A stretch of 64,000 nt of DNA from Adlercreutzia sp910585575 (GTDB lineage Bacteria; Actinomycetota; Coriobacteriia; Coriobacteriales; Eggerthellaceae): assembly GCF_951801035.1 (NCBI RefSeq), contig NZ_CATOKT010000001.1; one strand, 5' to 3'. Under the pieces are notes generated by a model. The model was not told where the DNA came from. It saw only the letters and a program-made list of their open reading frames with translations, and did not search any database. Made by a program: the position numbers and the translations under genes. Positions 53,098 through 60,967 of this stretch are shown here, one piece after another. Numbering within the stretch: the stretch's first letter is position 1; every line of letters begins with the position of its first letter.

Positions 53098-53631
53098 ATG
53101 GTAACCCTCATCACCGGAGCGAGCCACACGGGAAAGACCCTCTTGGCAACGAAGATCGCCAGGGAGACCGGCGCGGTCACGCTCTCGATCGACCTCTTGA
53201 AGATGGGACTTATCCGGTCAGGTCGCACCACGCTCACCCCCTACGACGATGATGAGATGGAGGAGTTCCTGTGGCCCATCCTTTCCGAGATGGCAAAGAC
53301 GGCGATTGAGAACCAGCAGGACCTTGTCATCGAAGGCGGCTACATTCCGGACAACTGGAAAGACTCGTTCGATGACGATGAGCTTGAGAGCATCGCCGCC
53401 TATTGCCTCACGATGAGCGAAGACTACATCAGAGGCCGCTTCGAAGACATCGCAAAGCACGCCAATGTCGTAGAGGCACGCTTGGACGACTCCGGCCTCT
53501 CCGAAGCGGAGCTGGTTAGAGAGAACGCACACTACGCAACGCTGTGCGCTGCTGGGAGATACACCGCCATCCCCATCGAATTCCCATACGATGCGGACAA
53601 GGCATTAAAGGAGATCGTTTCTCGATGCTGA
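53098..53631 (+). CDS. P-loop nucleotide kinase-like protein
   Basis: 177 residues. Walker A GASHTGKTLLATKIA (about 7-21) and the acidic strand DLVIEGGYIPDNW look like small-molecule or nucleoside kinases of the AAA_33/zeta-toxin type. The substrate is unknown. ATG 53098 follows AAAAGGAGAG. Its last 7 bases overlap the start of a truncated acetyltransferase gene. Confidence 0.75.
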   Translation: MVTLITGASHTGKTLLATKIARETGAVTLSIDLLKMGLIRSGRTTLTPYDDDEMEEFLWPILSEMAKTAIENQQDLVIEGGYIPDNWKDSFDDDELESIAAYCLTMSEDYIRGRFEDIAKHANVVEARLDDSGLSEAELVRENAHYATLCAAGRYTAIPIEFPYDADKALKEIVSRC

Positions 53632-53812
53632 TACGCGCATACAGCCCCGATGGCGCCGATGCCACCGCGCAGCTCTTTCGCGAGACCATCAGCGAGGTCT
53701 GCAAGGACGACTACACGCCCGGGCAGCTTCGTGCGTGGACGTCCGGCTGCGACGACCTTGAGGCCTGGAACGCTTCGCTGCATGCCAACGACGCTCTCGT
53801 CGCCGAGGAATT
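53625..53812 (+). pseudogene. GNAT acetyltransferase, 5' third only
   Basis: ATG 53625 reads MLIRAYSPDGADATAQLFRE and TISEVCKDDYTPGQLRAWT, DLEAWNASLHANDALVAEE, the beginning of a typical GNAT protein. After residue about 63 the sequence changes to FRVWSSKSSRFP, and the frame continues only as an antisense reading of the next gene up to 54152. The acetyl-CoA motif (RxxGxG/A) is missing. Confidence 0.7.
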
Positions 53813-53834
53813 CCGTGTCTGGTCGTCGAAGTCG

Positions 53835-54309
53835 TCACGCTTTCCGGCAATCCTTGAGATGACCGAGATGGATGCCGATGTGGCCGACACCGAGGACTAT
53901 GGCGGCAGCAACTGTGATCGGCGACTGCTGCCAGATGCCCAGAAGGACGAACGCCGCCACCGGGAGCGTCGCCAAGGGCACAGGGATGAAGCCCAGGGGC
54001 CGGTACATGTCCCGTACTTCCCCATCACTTCTAAAGTAGCGCGCCCAGGCAGCCTCGTAGAGCAGCATCAGGGCAAACGCCGGCGCGAGCCACAAGAGCC
54101 AGGGCATGGCCGTAGCCCTCCGGGCAGACGAAAACTAGGGCCGAAGCTGTGACGGCGACCTGGCCGACACGCTCGTGGATGCAGAGTGCAGGGCTTTCGC
54201 GCTCTGCGATTTCGCTGTACCCGAGGGGCTGCCTTCTCCCCCAGATTATGTTAGGCACGAACAGCATGACGAGCATGACCAAGCCGACTGCCGAGAAACC
54301 GAACTGCAT
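53835..54309 (-). pseudogene. Small four-helix membrane protein, frameshifted
   Basis: ATG 54309 after AGAAGGTG gives MQFGFSAVGLVMLVMLFVPN IIWGRRQPLGYSEIAERESP and goes on to VFVCPEGYG. In the next frame MPWLLWLAPAFALMLLYEAA, WARYF.., and IPVPLATLPVAAFVLLGIW continue to the stop at 53835. The shift lies at about 54108-54120. Together it is one protein of about 158 residues with four hydrophobic helices. No family named with confidence. Confidence 0.65.
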
Positions 54310-54349
54310 TTTCACCTTCTATCCCAATTCTAAAACCAAGCAGTGACTT

Positions 54350-54640
54350 CGAGTTGACCGCCAAAAGAGTTATTTGACGCAGCGAAAGGTGACCGGCGCC
54401 TCCAGTTGCTTGCCCTCGTGGCCCCTGAGGTAGCGAACCATGGCATCGACCAGGCTCTCCCCGTCCCGCGGCGCTCACGGCCTTGCGGATGCCCGGCTCC
54501 TCCCTCGAGATGAACCGGTAGCGGGAGCCGCACGCCGCCTATCATATCCATCAAGGTAAACGACTGCAATGCCTGGGCAGCCTCTTGACTGACCCCTGCG
54601 AAAGCGCCGGCAAGCTTATTCCGCAAACTTAACGGGGTGT
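54350..54640 (-). pseudogene. Decayed coding remnants
   Basis: Short protein-like stretches in different minus-strand frames: NKLAGAFAGVSQEAAQALQS, RYRFISREEPGIRKAV and LVDAMVRYLRGHEGKQLEAP VTFRCVK before a stop near 54376. They do not add up to one frame; at least two shifts are needed. The source gene or genes are not identified. Confidence 0.35.
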
Positions 54641-54641
54641 T

Positions 54642-54810
54642 TTACCCCGTGTAGGCTTCATCCTTGCTGGAGGTAAAGTCGTGCTCGCGGAGGTATGTCT
54701 CATCGCTCGCGTCCTCGGGGATGTCGATGCGCTCCAGCTTGAAAATCACCGGACGCGTGCCATCGTTGCAGCAGGCGATCATCACGCGATCGTCGTTCGT
54801 CCACTTTTCC
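54642..54810 (-). pseudogene. C-terminal remnant of an unknown gene
   Basis: Frame to the stop at 54642: RLEKWTNDDRVMIACCNDGT, RPVIFKLERIDIPEDASDET then YLREHDFTSSKDEAYTG. It looks like true protein, but the start and everything before about 54810 are lost. A 7-bp hairpin (54632-54650) overlaps the stop and may be its terminator. Confidence 0.4.
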
Positions 54811-54936
54811 AGCCGCCCTCTGAATCCGTTTCTTCTGGAATGACGGACACGCAGATTCAGCTAAACTAATGAGACTGCCACTATTCCCTCTGACACTGGC
54901 CAATCCGCCATATCATCCTGATTTATGTTCTTATTC

Positions 54937-54991
54937 ACACTTTTACGTCCTTATTTTTGATAGTTTTGACACTTTTACGTCCTTATTTTTG
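54937..54991 (+). promoter_or_regulatory. 23-base tandem direct repeat before the DUF4143 gene
   Basis: Bases 54937-54959 and 54969-54991 are identical (ACACTTTTACGTCCTTATTT plus TTG), 32 bases apart, about three helical turns. TTGACA lies at 54966-54971 and TATACT at 54992-54997, so the second copy fills the promoter spacer. A repressor site is likely. Confidence 0.65.
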
Positions 54992-55024
54992 TATACTTGA
55001 GAAAACGACGAGGAAAGGGAGCCC

Positions 55025-56329
55025 GTGGAACGTTTTCTGATGCATGACCTTAAAGCCTGGAAGGACAACGCCAGCCGAAAGCCCCTCATCATCAATGGAG
55101 CTCGCCAGGTGGGTAAAACCTGGCTCATTAAAGAGTTCGGAAGGCTCCATTACGAAAGCGTCGCCTACGTAAACATGGATAACAATGCGCCCATGCGTGA
55201 CTTGTTCAATGCAGGATACGATATCGATACCCTGCTTGCCGGCATCCAATTGCAAACAGGCACCACCATCGACCCCGCCACAACCCTCATTGTGTTCGAT
55301 GAAGTGCAGGAAAACCCCAAGGCCCTTACCGCTCTCAAATACTTCGGCGAAGATCCCCGTTCGTTCTCGATTATCGCCGCCGGCTCGCTTCTCGGCATAC
55401 TTCTTCAGAGCGGAACAGGATTCCCCGTCGGGAAAGTGGAGACACTCAATCTTTACCCACTTTCTTTCCAGGAATTTGCCCTTGCGTCAGAGGGCGCCGC
55501 GTTCGTTAACGCACTGCAGAGCTCCGATCCGTCCCTCATCCAGGCCTTCAAATCGCGAGCGATTGCTCTTCTGAAAAGCTACTACTTCGTTGGAGGAATG
55601 CCCGAAGCCGTCGATGCCTTCCTCGCGAGCGGCGACTATCAAGCCGCTCGCACCGTCCAACGCAGAATCCTCGCAGACTACGAGCGCGACTTTTCAAAGC
55701 ATATTCCCCCGCGTGAGGCCGAGCGCGTTTTTGCCGTTTGGGATTCCATCGTCGCGCATCTTTCCCAGGAAAATAAGAAGTTCATTTTCGGACGGCTTGC
55801 GAAAGGGGCCCGCGCAAAAGACTTCGAAAGCGCACTTACCTGGCTTAGGCAGGCGGGCATCATCTATCAAGTTCCACGCGTCACCAAGCCGGGCATTCCG
55901 CTTAAGGCCTACCGAGACGCCGGCGCCTTCAAGGCTTTCCTCTTGGATGTCGGCCTTCTAGGCGCCATGAGCGACGTAGACAGCGACAGCATTCTCAACG
56001 GAAACAGCCTGTTCGAAGAATTCAAGGGAGCCCTTACCGAGCAGTACGCCTGTCAAGAACTCGTGGCATCCTGCCGCCTTTCCCCTTGGTATTGGTCGGC
56101 GGAGAATTCGCGGGGAGAGCTGGATTTCCTCGTTCAAAACAAGGGGAACATTTTCGCTATCGAGGTAAAGGCGGAAGAGAACTTGCGCGCCAAAAGCCTA
56201 CGCAGCTTCAAGGAAAAGTACCCCGCTGTTCACGCCCGACGCTTCTCCTTGTCGGACTATCGCGAACAGGAATGGCTGACGAACGTGCCCCTTTACCTGA
56301 TGGGAAACGCAGCGCTATGGCTAAATTGA
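55025..56329 (+). CDS. AAA ATPase with DUF4143 domain
   Basis: 434 residues. Walker A IINGARQVGKTWLIKEF (about 22-38), Walker B LIVFDEVQENP, and sensor region SIIAAGSLLGI; the C-terminal DUF4143 domain has LTEQYACQELVA, YWSAENSRGELDFLVQNKG and IAIEVKAEENLRAKS, a PD-(D/E)XK-like nuclease pattern (Glu-x-Asp... Glu-x-Lys). This widespread family is common in host-associated anaerobes; its role is not settled, and it may act in defence or as a toxin. Start GTG 55025 follows AGGAAAGGGA. The tandem operator is 35 bases upstream. Confidence 0.88.
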   Translation: MERFLMHDLKAWKDNASRKPLIINGARQVGKTWLIKEFGRLHYESVAYVNMDNNAPMRDLFNAGYDIDTLLAGIQLQTGTTIDPATTLIVFDEVQENPKALTALKYFGEDPRSFSIIAAGSLLGILLQSGTGFPVGKVETLNLYPLSFQEFALASEGAAFVNALQSSDPSLIQAFKSRAIALLKSYYFVGGMPEAVDAFLASGDYQAARTVQRRILADYERDFSKHIPPREAERVFAVWDSIVAHLSQENKKFIFGRLAKGARAKDFESALTWLRQAGIIYQVPRVTKPGIPLKAYRDAGAFKAFLLDVGLLGAMSDVDSDSILNGNSLFEEFKGALTEQYACQELVASCRLSPWYWSAENSRGELDFLVQNKGNIFAIEVKAEENLRAKSLRSFKEKYPAVHARRFSLSDYREQEWLTNVPLYLMGNAALWLN

Positions 56330-56360
56330 ACCCGATGCCCCTTGCTTCGGGTTCAATTTA
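56322..56360 (+). terminator. Inverted repeat over the stop of the DUF4143 gene
   Basis: TAAATTGAACCCGA (56322-56335) pairs perfectly with 56347-56360, loop 11. The stop codon TGA lies inside the left arm. Probably the transcription terminator. The LytTR scar starts at the next base. Confidence 0.7.
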
Positions 56361-56407
56361 GTGACGCGGCAGAGATTCACGAGCATGGTTCGTGACACGC
56401 GCACGAA
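56361..56407 (-). pseudogene. LytTR gene scar
   Basis: 47 bases, 43 of them identical to 58123-58169 within the LytTR gene (the part coding VRVSRTMLVNLYRV). No more of the gene is present here. It is joined to the end of a MerR remnant. Confidence 0.75.
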
Positions 56408-56754
56408 ATCACTTTGAGATAGCGGCAAGCTGGGCCTGAATCCGTCGGCATGGCTCTGGCCGCTTCGATATGAGAAAGACGGCGGTCGACAAGGAGCATG
56501 GCGCGCATCAAGTGATCAATCTGAGCCTCGATGACGCTTCTCTGCCGGCGCAGCGCGCCTCCGAATGCCTCGACGTCCTCGTCTGCGAACAGCTCCTTTA
56601 TGGCACACAGGGGCGTTCCGGCTCTCTTCATGAGCAAGATCTCCTCAAGCACATCAAGCTGATCGTAGTGGTAGTACCGATAGCCGTTCTCCTTGACCAC
56701 CGCCGGCATCTACGGCACGGCGGCGAAGATCACGAACTTGCCGAGCTAGCCAAT
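56408..56754 (-). pseudogene. MerR-family regulator, decayed
   Basis: Reads IG, amber, LGKFVIFAAVP, amber, MPAVVKENGYRYYHYDQLDV and LEEILLMKRAGTPLCAIKEL, then helical dimerisation sequence (ALRRQRSVIEAQIDHLMRAM LLVDRRLSHIE). A normal MerR would be IGELGKFVGIS..LRYYDxxGLLxPAxVKENGYRYY, so two stop codons and a deletion have destroyed the DNA-binding part. Codon IG is fused directly to a palindromic repeat at 56753, so the start codon is gone. Confidence 0.75.
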
Positions 56755-56782
56755 GAGACAGGTCAGACGGTTGGCTGTCTCA
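56753..56782 (+). repeat. Intergenic palindromic repeat, copy 9
   Basis: ATGAGACAGGTC, core AGACGGTTGGCTGTCT, CAC. It joins directly to the truncated 5' end of the MerR remnant. Confidence 0.85.
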
Positions 56783-56864
56783 CCCGACGCAACAAAGCGT
56801 TGTCACTGCCGTCCCGCATGGCATGCGATAATAGACTCCAATCCGATTGAAAGGGTGGCCACCC

Positions 56865-57509
56865 ATGGCGTTCGATTATAAAAAGGACTACAAGGAGTTC
56901 TACGCGCCTCCCAGGAAGCCGACCATCGTCGACGTTCCGCCCATGAACTACATCGCCGTTCGGGGCTCGGGCGACCCCAACGCCGAGGACGGCGAGTACA
57001 AGCAGTCCGTCGGGCTTTTGTACGCCATCGCCTTCACCATCAAGATGTCGAAGAAGGGCGACCACCGGATAGCGGGCTATTTCGATTACGTGGTGCCGCC
57101 GCTCGAGGGCTTCTGGTGGCAGGACGGCGCGACGGGCGAAATCGACTACGCGCGCAAAGAGGACCTGAACTTCGTATCCTGCATCCGCCTTCCCGACTTC
57201 GTCACGAGGGAAGATTTCGAATGGGCCATTGCCGAGGCTACGGCGAAGAAGAAGCAGGATTTCTCGAAGGTGGAATTCCTGCCCATGAGCGAAGGCCTCT
57301 GCGTGCAGTGCATGCACATCGGCCCCTACGACAATGAGCCGGAGACCATCGCGAAGATGCACGATTTCGCCGAGGACCAGGGATACGCGCCCGACTTCAG
57401 CGACACGCGCCTTCATCACGAGATCTACCTCTCTGACCCCAGACGCTGCGCACCGGAAAAGCTGAAAACAGTCATCCGCCATCCAATAAGGAAACAACCA
57501 ACCGCCTGA
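56865..57509 (+). CDS. GyrI-like small-molecule-binding domain protein
   Basis: 214 residues. It begins AFDYKKDYKEFYAPPRKPTI VDVPPMNYIAVRGSGDPN; then FDYVVPPLEGFWWQDG, CIRLPDFVTREDFEWA, VQCMHIGPYDNEPETIAKMH and RLHHEIYLSDPRR are the strands of a GyrI-like (SRPBCC-unrelated, SOUL-like) tandem fold found in many Firmicutes and Actinobacteria. It probably binds or hydrolyses a small hydrophobic or amphipathic compound. ATG 56865 follows AAAGGG. The last codons and the stop (RKQPTA) lie in a palindromic repeat. Confidence 0.85.
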   Translation: MAFDYKKDYKEFYAPPRKPTIVDVPPMNYIAVRGSGDPNAEDGEYKQSVGLLYAIAFTIKMSKKGDHRIAGYFDYVVPPLEGFWWQDGATGEIDYARKEDLNFVSCIRLPDFVTREDFEWAIAEATAKKKQDFSKVEFLPMSEGLCVQCMHIGPYDNEPETIAKMHDFAEDQGYAPDFSDTRLHHEIYLSDPRRCAPEKLKTVIRHPIRKQPTA

Positions 57510-57519
57510 CTTGTCTCAT
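57491..57519 (-). repeat. Intergenic palindromic repeat, copy 10
   Basis: GAAACAACCAACCGCCTGAC then TTGTCTCAT. It supplies the stop codon of the GyrI-like gene, the only copy that reaches into a reading frame. Confidence 0.82.
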
Positions 57520-57560
57520 CCCGGCAAAGCAACGAAAGCGCTTGCCTCTACCGTCCTCCT

Positions 57561-57989
57561 TCACTCCCCCCTGGCTTTAAACCGCTTCAAGGCATCGCTG
57601 TACTTTGCCACCTCATTGCGGTAGACGAACGAGAACACGACGGTGAAAAGAACCAGCAGCAGGAGGTATATCACCGCGAACGTGATCCACGCCTCCGGAA
57701 CGTCGCGCGGCACCCAGCCGCCGAGCCATGCGCACGCGCCGAGGGCGACGATGCCGCAGACGCCGAAACCTAAGATGCGCACGGGGTATCCCGGTCGCTT
57801 CATGACGCGGTCGGTAAACCAGAGGCTCTGCAAGAGCGCCATGAGCACGCAGGCGCCCAGGATCGATGCCGACATGACGATGCCCTCAACCGGCCCGGCG
57901 AACACGAAGCCGACAATAAGCCACAGGGCCATCGCGATAGTAAAGTAGATGCACGCATGAACGAGCGCGTTCTTGACCATGCCTTTCAC
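57561..57989 (-). CDS. DUF3021 membrane protein
   Basis: 142 residues, four membrane helices (about 6-28, 36-58, 71-92, 100-122), with a basic C-terminal tail. GTG 57989 follows AAAGGAGAACCC. DUF3021 genes are the usual partner of single-domain LytTR regulators, as here (21 bases behind one); the membrane protein is thought to inhibit the regulator. Together they form a LytTR regulatory pair. Confidence 0.88.
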   Translation of the reverse strand: MKGMVKNALVHACIYFTIAMALWLIVGFVFAGPVEGIVMSASILGACVLMALLQSLWFTDRVMKRPGYPVRILGFGVCGIVALGACAWLGGWVPRDVPEAWITFAVIYLLLLVLFTVVFSFVYRNEVAKYSDALKRFKARGE

Positions 57990-58010
57990 GGGTTCTCCTT
58001 TCAAAAGGGT

Positions 58011-58448
58011 TCACAGCCCGAGCTTCTTCTTGACCGTTGGTGCGAACTGACGCGATGCAACCACGTACTCCCCGTTGTCCATGAGAAGCTGCAGCCGGGC
58101 ATTCGGAAACGGGCGCAAGCCAGTGACGCGGTAGAGGTTCACGAGCATGGTTCGCGACACACGCACGAATCCGGTGTGGCGAACCCTCTGCTCGATGTCG
58201 GAGAGCCTCAACGCGCTTTCGATGACCGCCTCCGAGGTATAGAGGAACGTATTCCCGTCGACTGATTCGCAGTACAGCACCTCGGCAGCGGGGATGCGTA
58301 CCAGCTCTCTCCCCTTCCGCCCGACAAGCTCTGCTCCTACGCCGTTCAGCGCTGCCAATATTGCTTCGACCTCACGGTCTACCTCGGCGTATTCAACGAG
58401 CACGCTTGGCTCCTCAAGGCTTTTGTTCAGCTGAACCGACAGCTTCAT
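58011..58448 (-). CDS. LytTR-family DNA-binding regulator
   Basis: 145 residues. A short N-terminal segment is followed by the LytTR domain (about 45-145): ELVRIPAAEVLYCESVDGNT, FLYT.., IEQRVRHTGFVRVSRTMLVN LYRVTGLRPFPNARLQLLMD NGEYVVASRQF. No receiver domain, so it is of the membrane-inhibited type. ATG 58448 follows AGGAGGCG. The target is probably its own operon. A 47-base fragment of a related gene lies at 56361. Confidence 0.93.
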   Translation of the reverse strand: MKLSVQLNKSLEEPSVLVEYAEVDREVEAILAALNGVGAELVGRKGRELVRIPAAEVLYCESVDGNTFLYTSEAVIESALRLSDIEQRVRHTGFVRVSRTMLVNLYRVTGLRPFPNARLQLLMDNGEYVVASRQFAPTVKKKLGL

Positions 58449-58544
58449 GATCGCCTCCTGTTCATCCGCCGCCCATTATGACGATGAGGGAGACGTCCTT
58501 ACATCAGAAAAGACTCGACTTGCAAAAGAGGCGATTCGAAATGC

Positions 58545-58571
58545 ATGAGACAAGTTAGGCTGGCTGTTTCA
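58545..58571 (+). repeat. Intergenic palindromic repeat, copy 11 (diverged)
   Basis: ATGAGACAAGTTAGGCTGGC then TGTTTCA. It overlaps the last bases of the tex gene (stop at 58569). Confidence 0.7.
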
Positions 58572-60728
58572 CTTCCCCTTCACCATGGACAGGGCTATGC
58601 GGCCTCGGTCGCGATCGATGGAGTCCACCCAAACGGTGACGGTGTCGCCGACGGAGACCACCTCGGTGGGGTGCTTCACGAAGCGGTTGGCCAGCTTGGA
58701 GATGTGCACGAGCCCATCCTGCTTCACGCCGATGTCCACGAAGGCGCCGAAATCCACCACGTTGCGCACGGTGCCCGTCAGCTCCATGCCCGGCTCCAGG
58801 TCGTCCAGGGATAGCACGGCACGGCTGAACACCGGGGCCGGGGCGTCGTCGCGCGGGTCGCGCCCGGGCTTCTCCAATTCCGCCACGATGTCGGTCAACG
58901 TCGGCAGGCCCACGCCCAGCTGTTGCGCCAGCGCATCCAGGTTGCCCAGACGCTGCCGCAGGTCGGGCACGCCGCCCGCCGCCACTTCCGCGGAGGTCAC
59001 ACCTCCGCGCTTGAGCACCTCGCGAGCCACGGCGTAGCTTTCCGGGTGCACGCCCGTAGCGTCCAGCGGCTCGCGCCCCTCGCGGATGCGCAGGAAGCCG
59101 GCGCAGTTCTGGAACGCCTTGGGCCCCAGTTTCGGCACCTTCTTCAGCTGCGCCCGCGAGGTGAAGGGGCCGTTTTCCTCCCGGTAGGCCACAATGTTGC
59201 GAGCCACGGTGGGCGTGACGCCGGCCACGTAGCCCAAAAGGCTGGCGCTTGCGGTGTTCAGATCGGCGCCCACCTGGTTCACCACGCGCTCCACCACGCC
59301 GGCCAGAGTGCGGGCCAGCTCTTTCTGGTCCAGGTCATGCTGGTATTGACCCACACCGATAGACTGGGGCGGAATCTTTACCAGCTCGGCCAGAGGGTCT
59401 TGCAGGCGGCGCCCCAGGCTGAGGGCGCCGCGCGTGGTCACGTCCAGGTCGGGGTGCTCCTGCGAGGCCAGCTCGGAAGCGGAATACACCGAGGCACCGG
59501 CCTCGTTCACAATGGTGTACTCCACGGGCCGCGGGTACTCGGCAATGAAGTCGGCCACTACCTCTTCGGTCTCGCGGCTGGCCGTACCGTTGCCGACAAC
59601 GATGACGTTCGCATCGTAGCGATCGGCCCACTGGCGCAGGGAGCGTTTCGCCTCGGCCACCTGGTTGCGCGGCGGCGTGGGGTAGATGGTGCCGTGGTCC
59701 AGCAGCGCGCCGTACTCGTCGATGACCGCCACCTTGCACCCCGTGCGGTAGCCTGGATCCAGCGCGATGATGCGCGCCCCCTTCACGGGACGCTGACGCA
59801 GCAGGGCCTCGGCATTCTTGGCGAACACCGCAATGGCGTCCTTCTGGGCCCGCTCCGTAGCCGCCGCCCGGGCCTCGCGCTCCAGCGACGGCGCCATCAG
59901 GCGCTTCCAACTATCGGCAATGGTGCGCTGCAGCCATTCCAGCCAGGCGCTGCGCCCGCGCACGAAACGCCGCTCCAGCCGCTGGGTGGCCTCGTCGCCG
60001 TCCACCGCCACGGCCACGCGCAGCTTCCCCTCCTTCTCGCCGCGGTTCACCGCCAGCACACGGTGGCTGGGAATGCGGGCCAGCGACTCGCCGAAGTCCA
60101 CGTAGGCGGCGAAGTCCCGAGCCGCTTCCTCAGTGGCGGCTCGCGAGGTGAGCTGCCCGGTACGCTGCACGAAGCCACGCAGCTCGTCGAGGGCGTCGGG
60201 ATTGTCGGCCACCGTCTCGGCCACAATGTCGCAGGCGCCCTGCAGCGCGGCAGCGGCATCGGGATACGCCGTGCCCGGCTTCGCGAAACGGGCGGCTTCC
60301 CGCAGCGGATCGACCGCCGTGCGCCCCTGGGCCATGAGCGCGTTGGCCAGCGGAGAGAGCCCCGCGTCCCGCGCCTTCGACGCCCGCGTGACGCGGCTTT
60401 TCTTGAAGGGCTTATAGAAGTCCTCGACGCGCTGCAGGGTAGGCGCCTCGGCAATCTGGCGCGCCAGCGCGGTTGTGAGCGCCCCCTGCTCCTCGATGGC
60501 CGCGCACACCTCGGTCTTGCGCGCCTCCAGCCGCTCCAGGTAGTCGAGCCGCTCGGCCAACGCACGCAGCGTCACATCGTCCAGCCCGCCCGTGGCCTCC
60601 TTGCGATAGCGCGCAATAAAGGGAATAGTGCACCCATCCGCCAGCAGCGACACCACTGCCGCCACCTGGCCAGGCCGCATGCCCAACTCTTCAGCAACTA
60701 CCTTCGAAACGTCCATTGAGTCCGCCAT
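58569..60728 (-). CDS. tex: Tex-family S1 RNA-binding transcription accessory protein
   Basis: 719 residues. N-terminal helical Tex domain (PFIARYRKEATGGLDDVTLR), YqgF/RNase H-like domain (RIIALDPGYRTGCKVAVIDE, VVGNGTASRETEEVV), helix-hairpin-helix region (VTPTVARNIVAYREENGPFT) and C-terminal S1 domain (GTVRNVVDFGAFVDIGVKQD GLVHIS). It is an RNA polymerase-associated factor of the Spt6 kind. Starts at ATG 60728; an internal ATG at 60716 is equally possible. Core gene, single unit. Confidence 0.95.
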   Translation of the reverse strand: MADSMDVSKVVAEELGMRPGQVAAVVSLLADGCTIPFIARYRKEATGGLDDVTLRALAERLDYLERLEARKTEVCAAIEEQGALTTALARQIAEAPTLQRVEDFYKPFKKSRVTRASKARDAGLSPLANALMAQGRTAVDPLREAARFAKPGTAYPDAAAALQGACDIVAETVADNPDALDELRGFVQRTGQLTSRAATEEAARDFAAYVDFGESLARIPSHRVLAVNRGEKEGKLRVAVAVDGDEATQRLERRFVRGRSAWLEWLQRTIADSWKRLMAPSLEREARAAATERAQKDAIAVFAKNAEALLRQRPVKGARIIALDPGYRTGCKVAVIDEYGALLDHGTIYPTPPRNQVAEAKRSLRQWADRYDANVIVVGNGTASRETEEVVADFIAEYPRPVEYTIVNEAGASVYSASELASQEHPDLDVTTRGALSLGRRLQDPLAELVKIPPQSIGVGQYQHDLDQKELARTLAGVVERVVNQVGADLNTASASLLGYVAGVTPTVARNIVAYREENGPFTSRAQLKKVPKLGPKAFQNCAGFLRIREGREPLDATGVHPESYAVAREVLKRGGVTSAEVAAGGVPDLRQRLGNLDALAQQLGVGLPTLTDIVAELEKPGRDPRDDAPAPVFSRAVLSLDDLEPGMELTGTVRNVVDFGAFVDIGVKQDGLVHISKLANRFVKHPTEVVSVGDTVTVWVDSIDRDRGRIALSMVKGK

Positions 60729-60804
60729 CCCCTAAAGCCATCAACCCTAAAATCAGTGCAGCGATTATACGGCAAGCGCCCCGGAATGTGCGGAACCGAT
60801 CAGG

Positions 60805-60835
60805 ATGAGACGAGTCAGACGACCGCCTGTCTCAT
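60805..60835 (+). repeat. Intergenic palindromic repeat, copy 12 (diverged)
   Basis: ATGAGACGAGTC, AGACGACCGCCTGTCT, CAT. Both outer arms are intact; the core differs. A consensus TATAAT at 60931-60936 for the histidine kinase lies 95 bases further on. Confidence 0.75.
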
Positions 60836-60967
60836 CGGGACGAGACGTCGCCGCCGACCGCTTGTTGATTGTTTGTCCGTTCCCGTAGTTCGGGTCGTCG
60901 CCGCTCTAGGAAGGGCGGCTCCTCGCATTGTATAATGCCCCTTGACTCACACGCGGGGAGGACGAAC

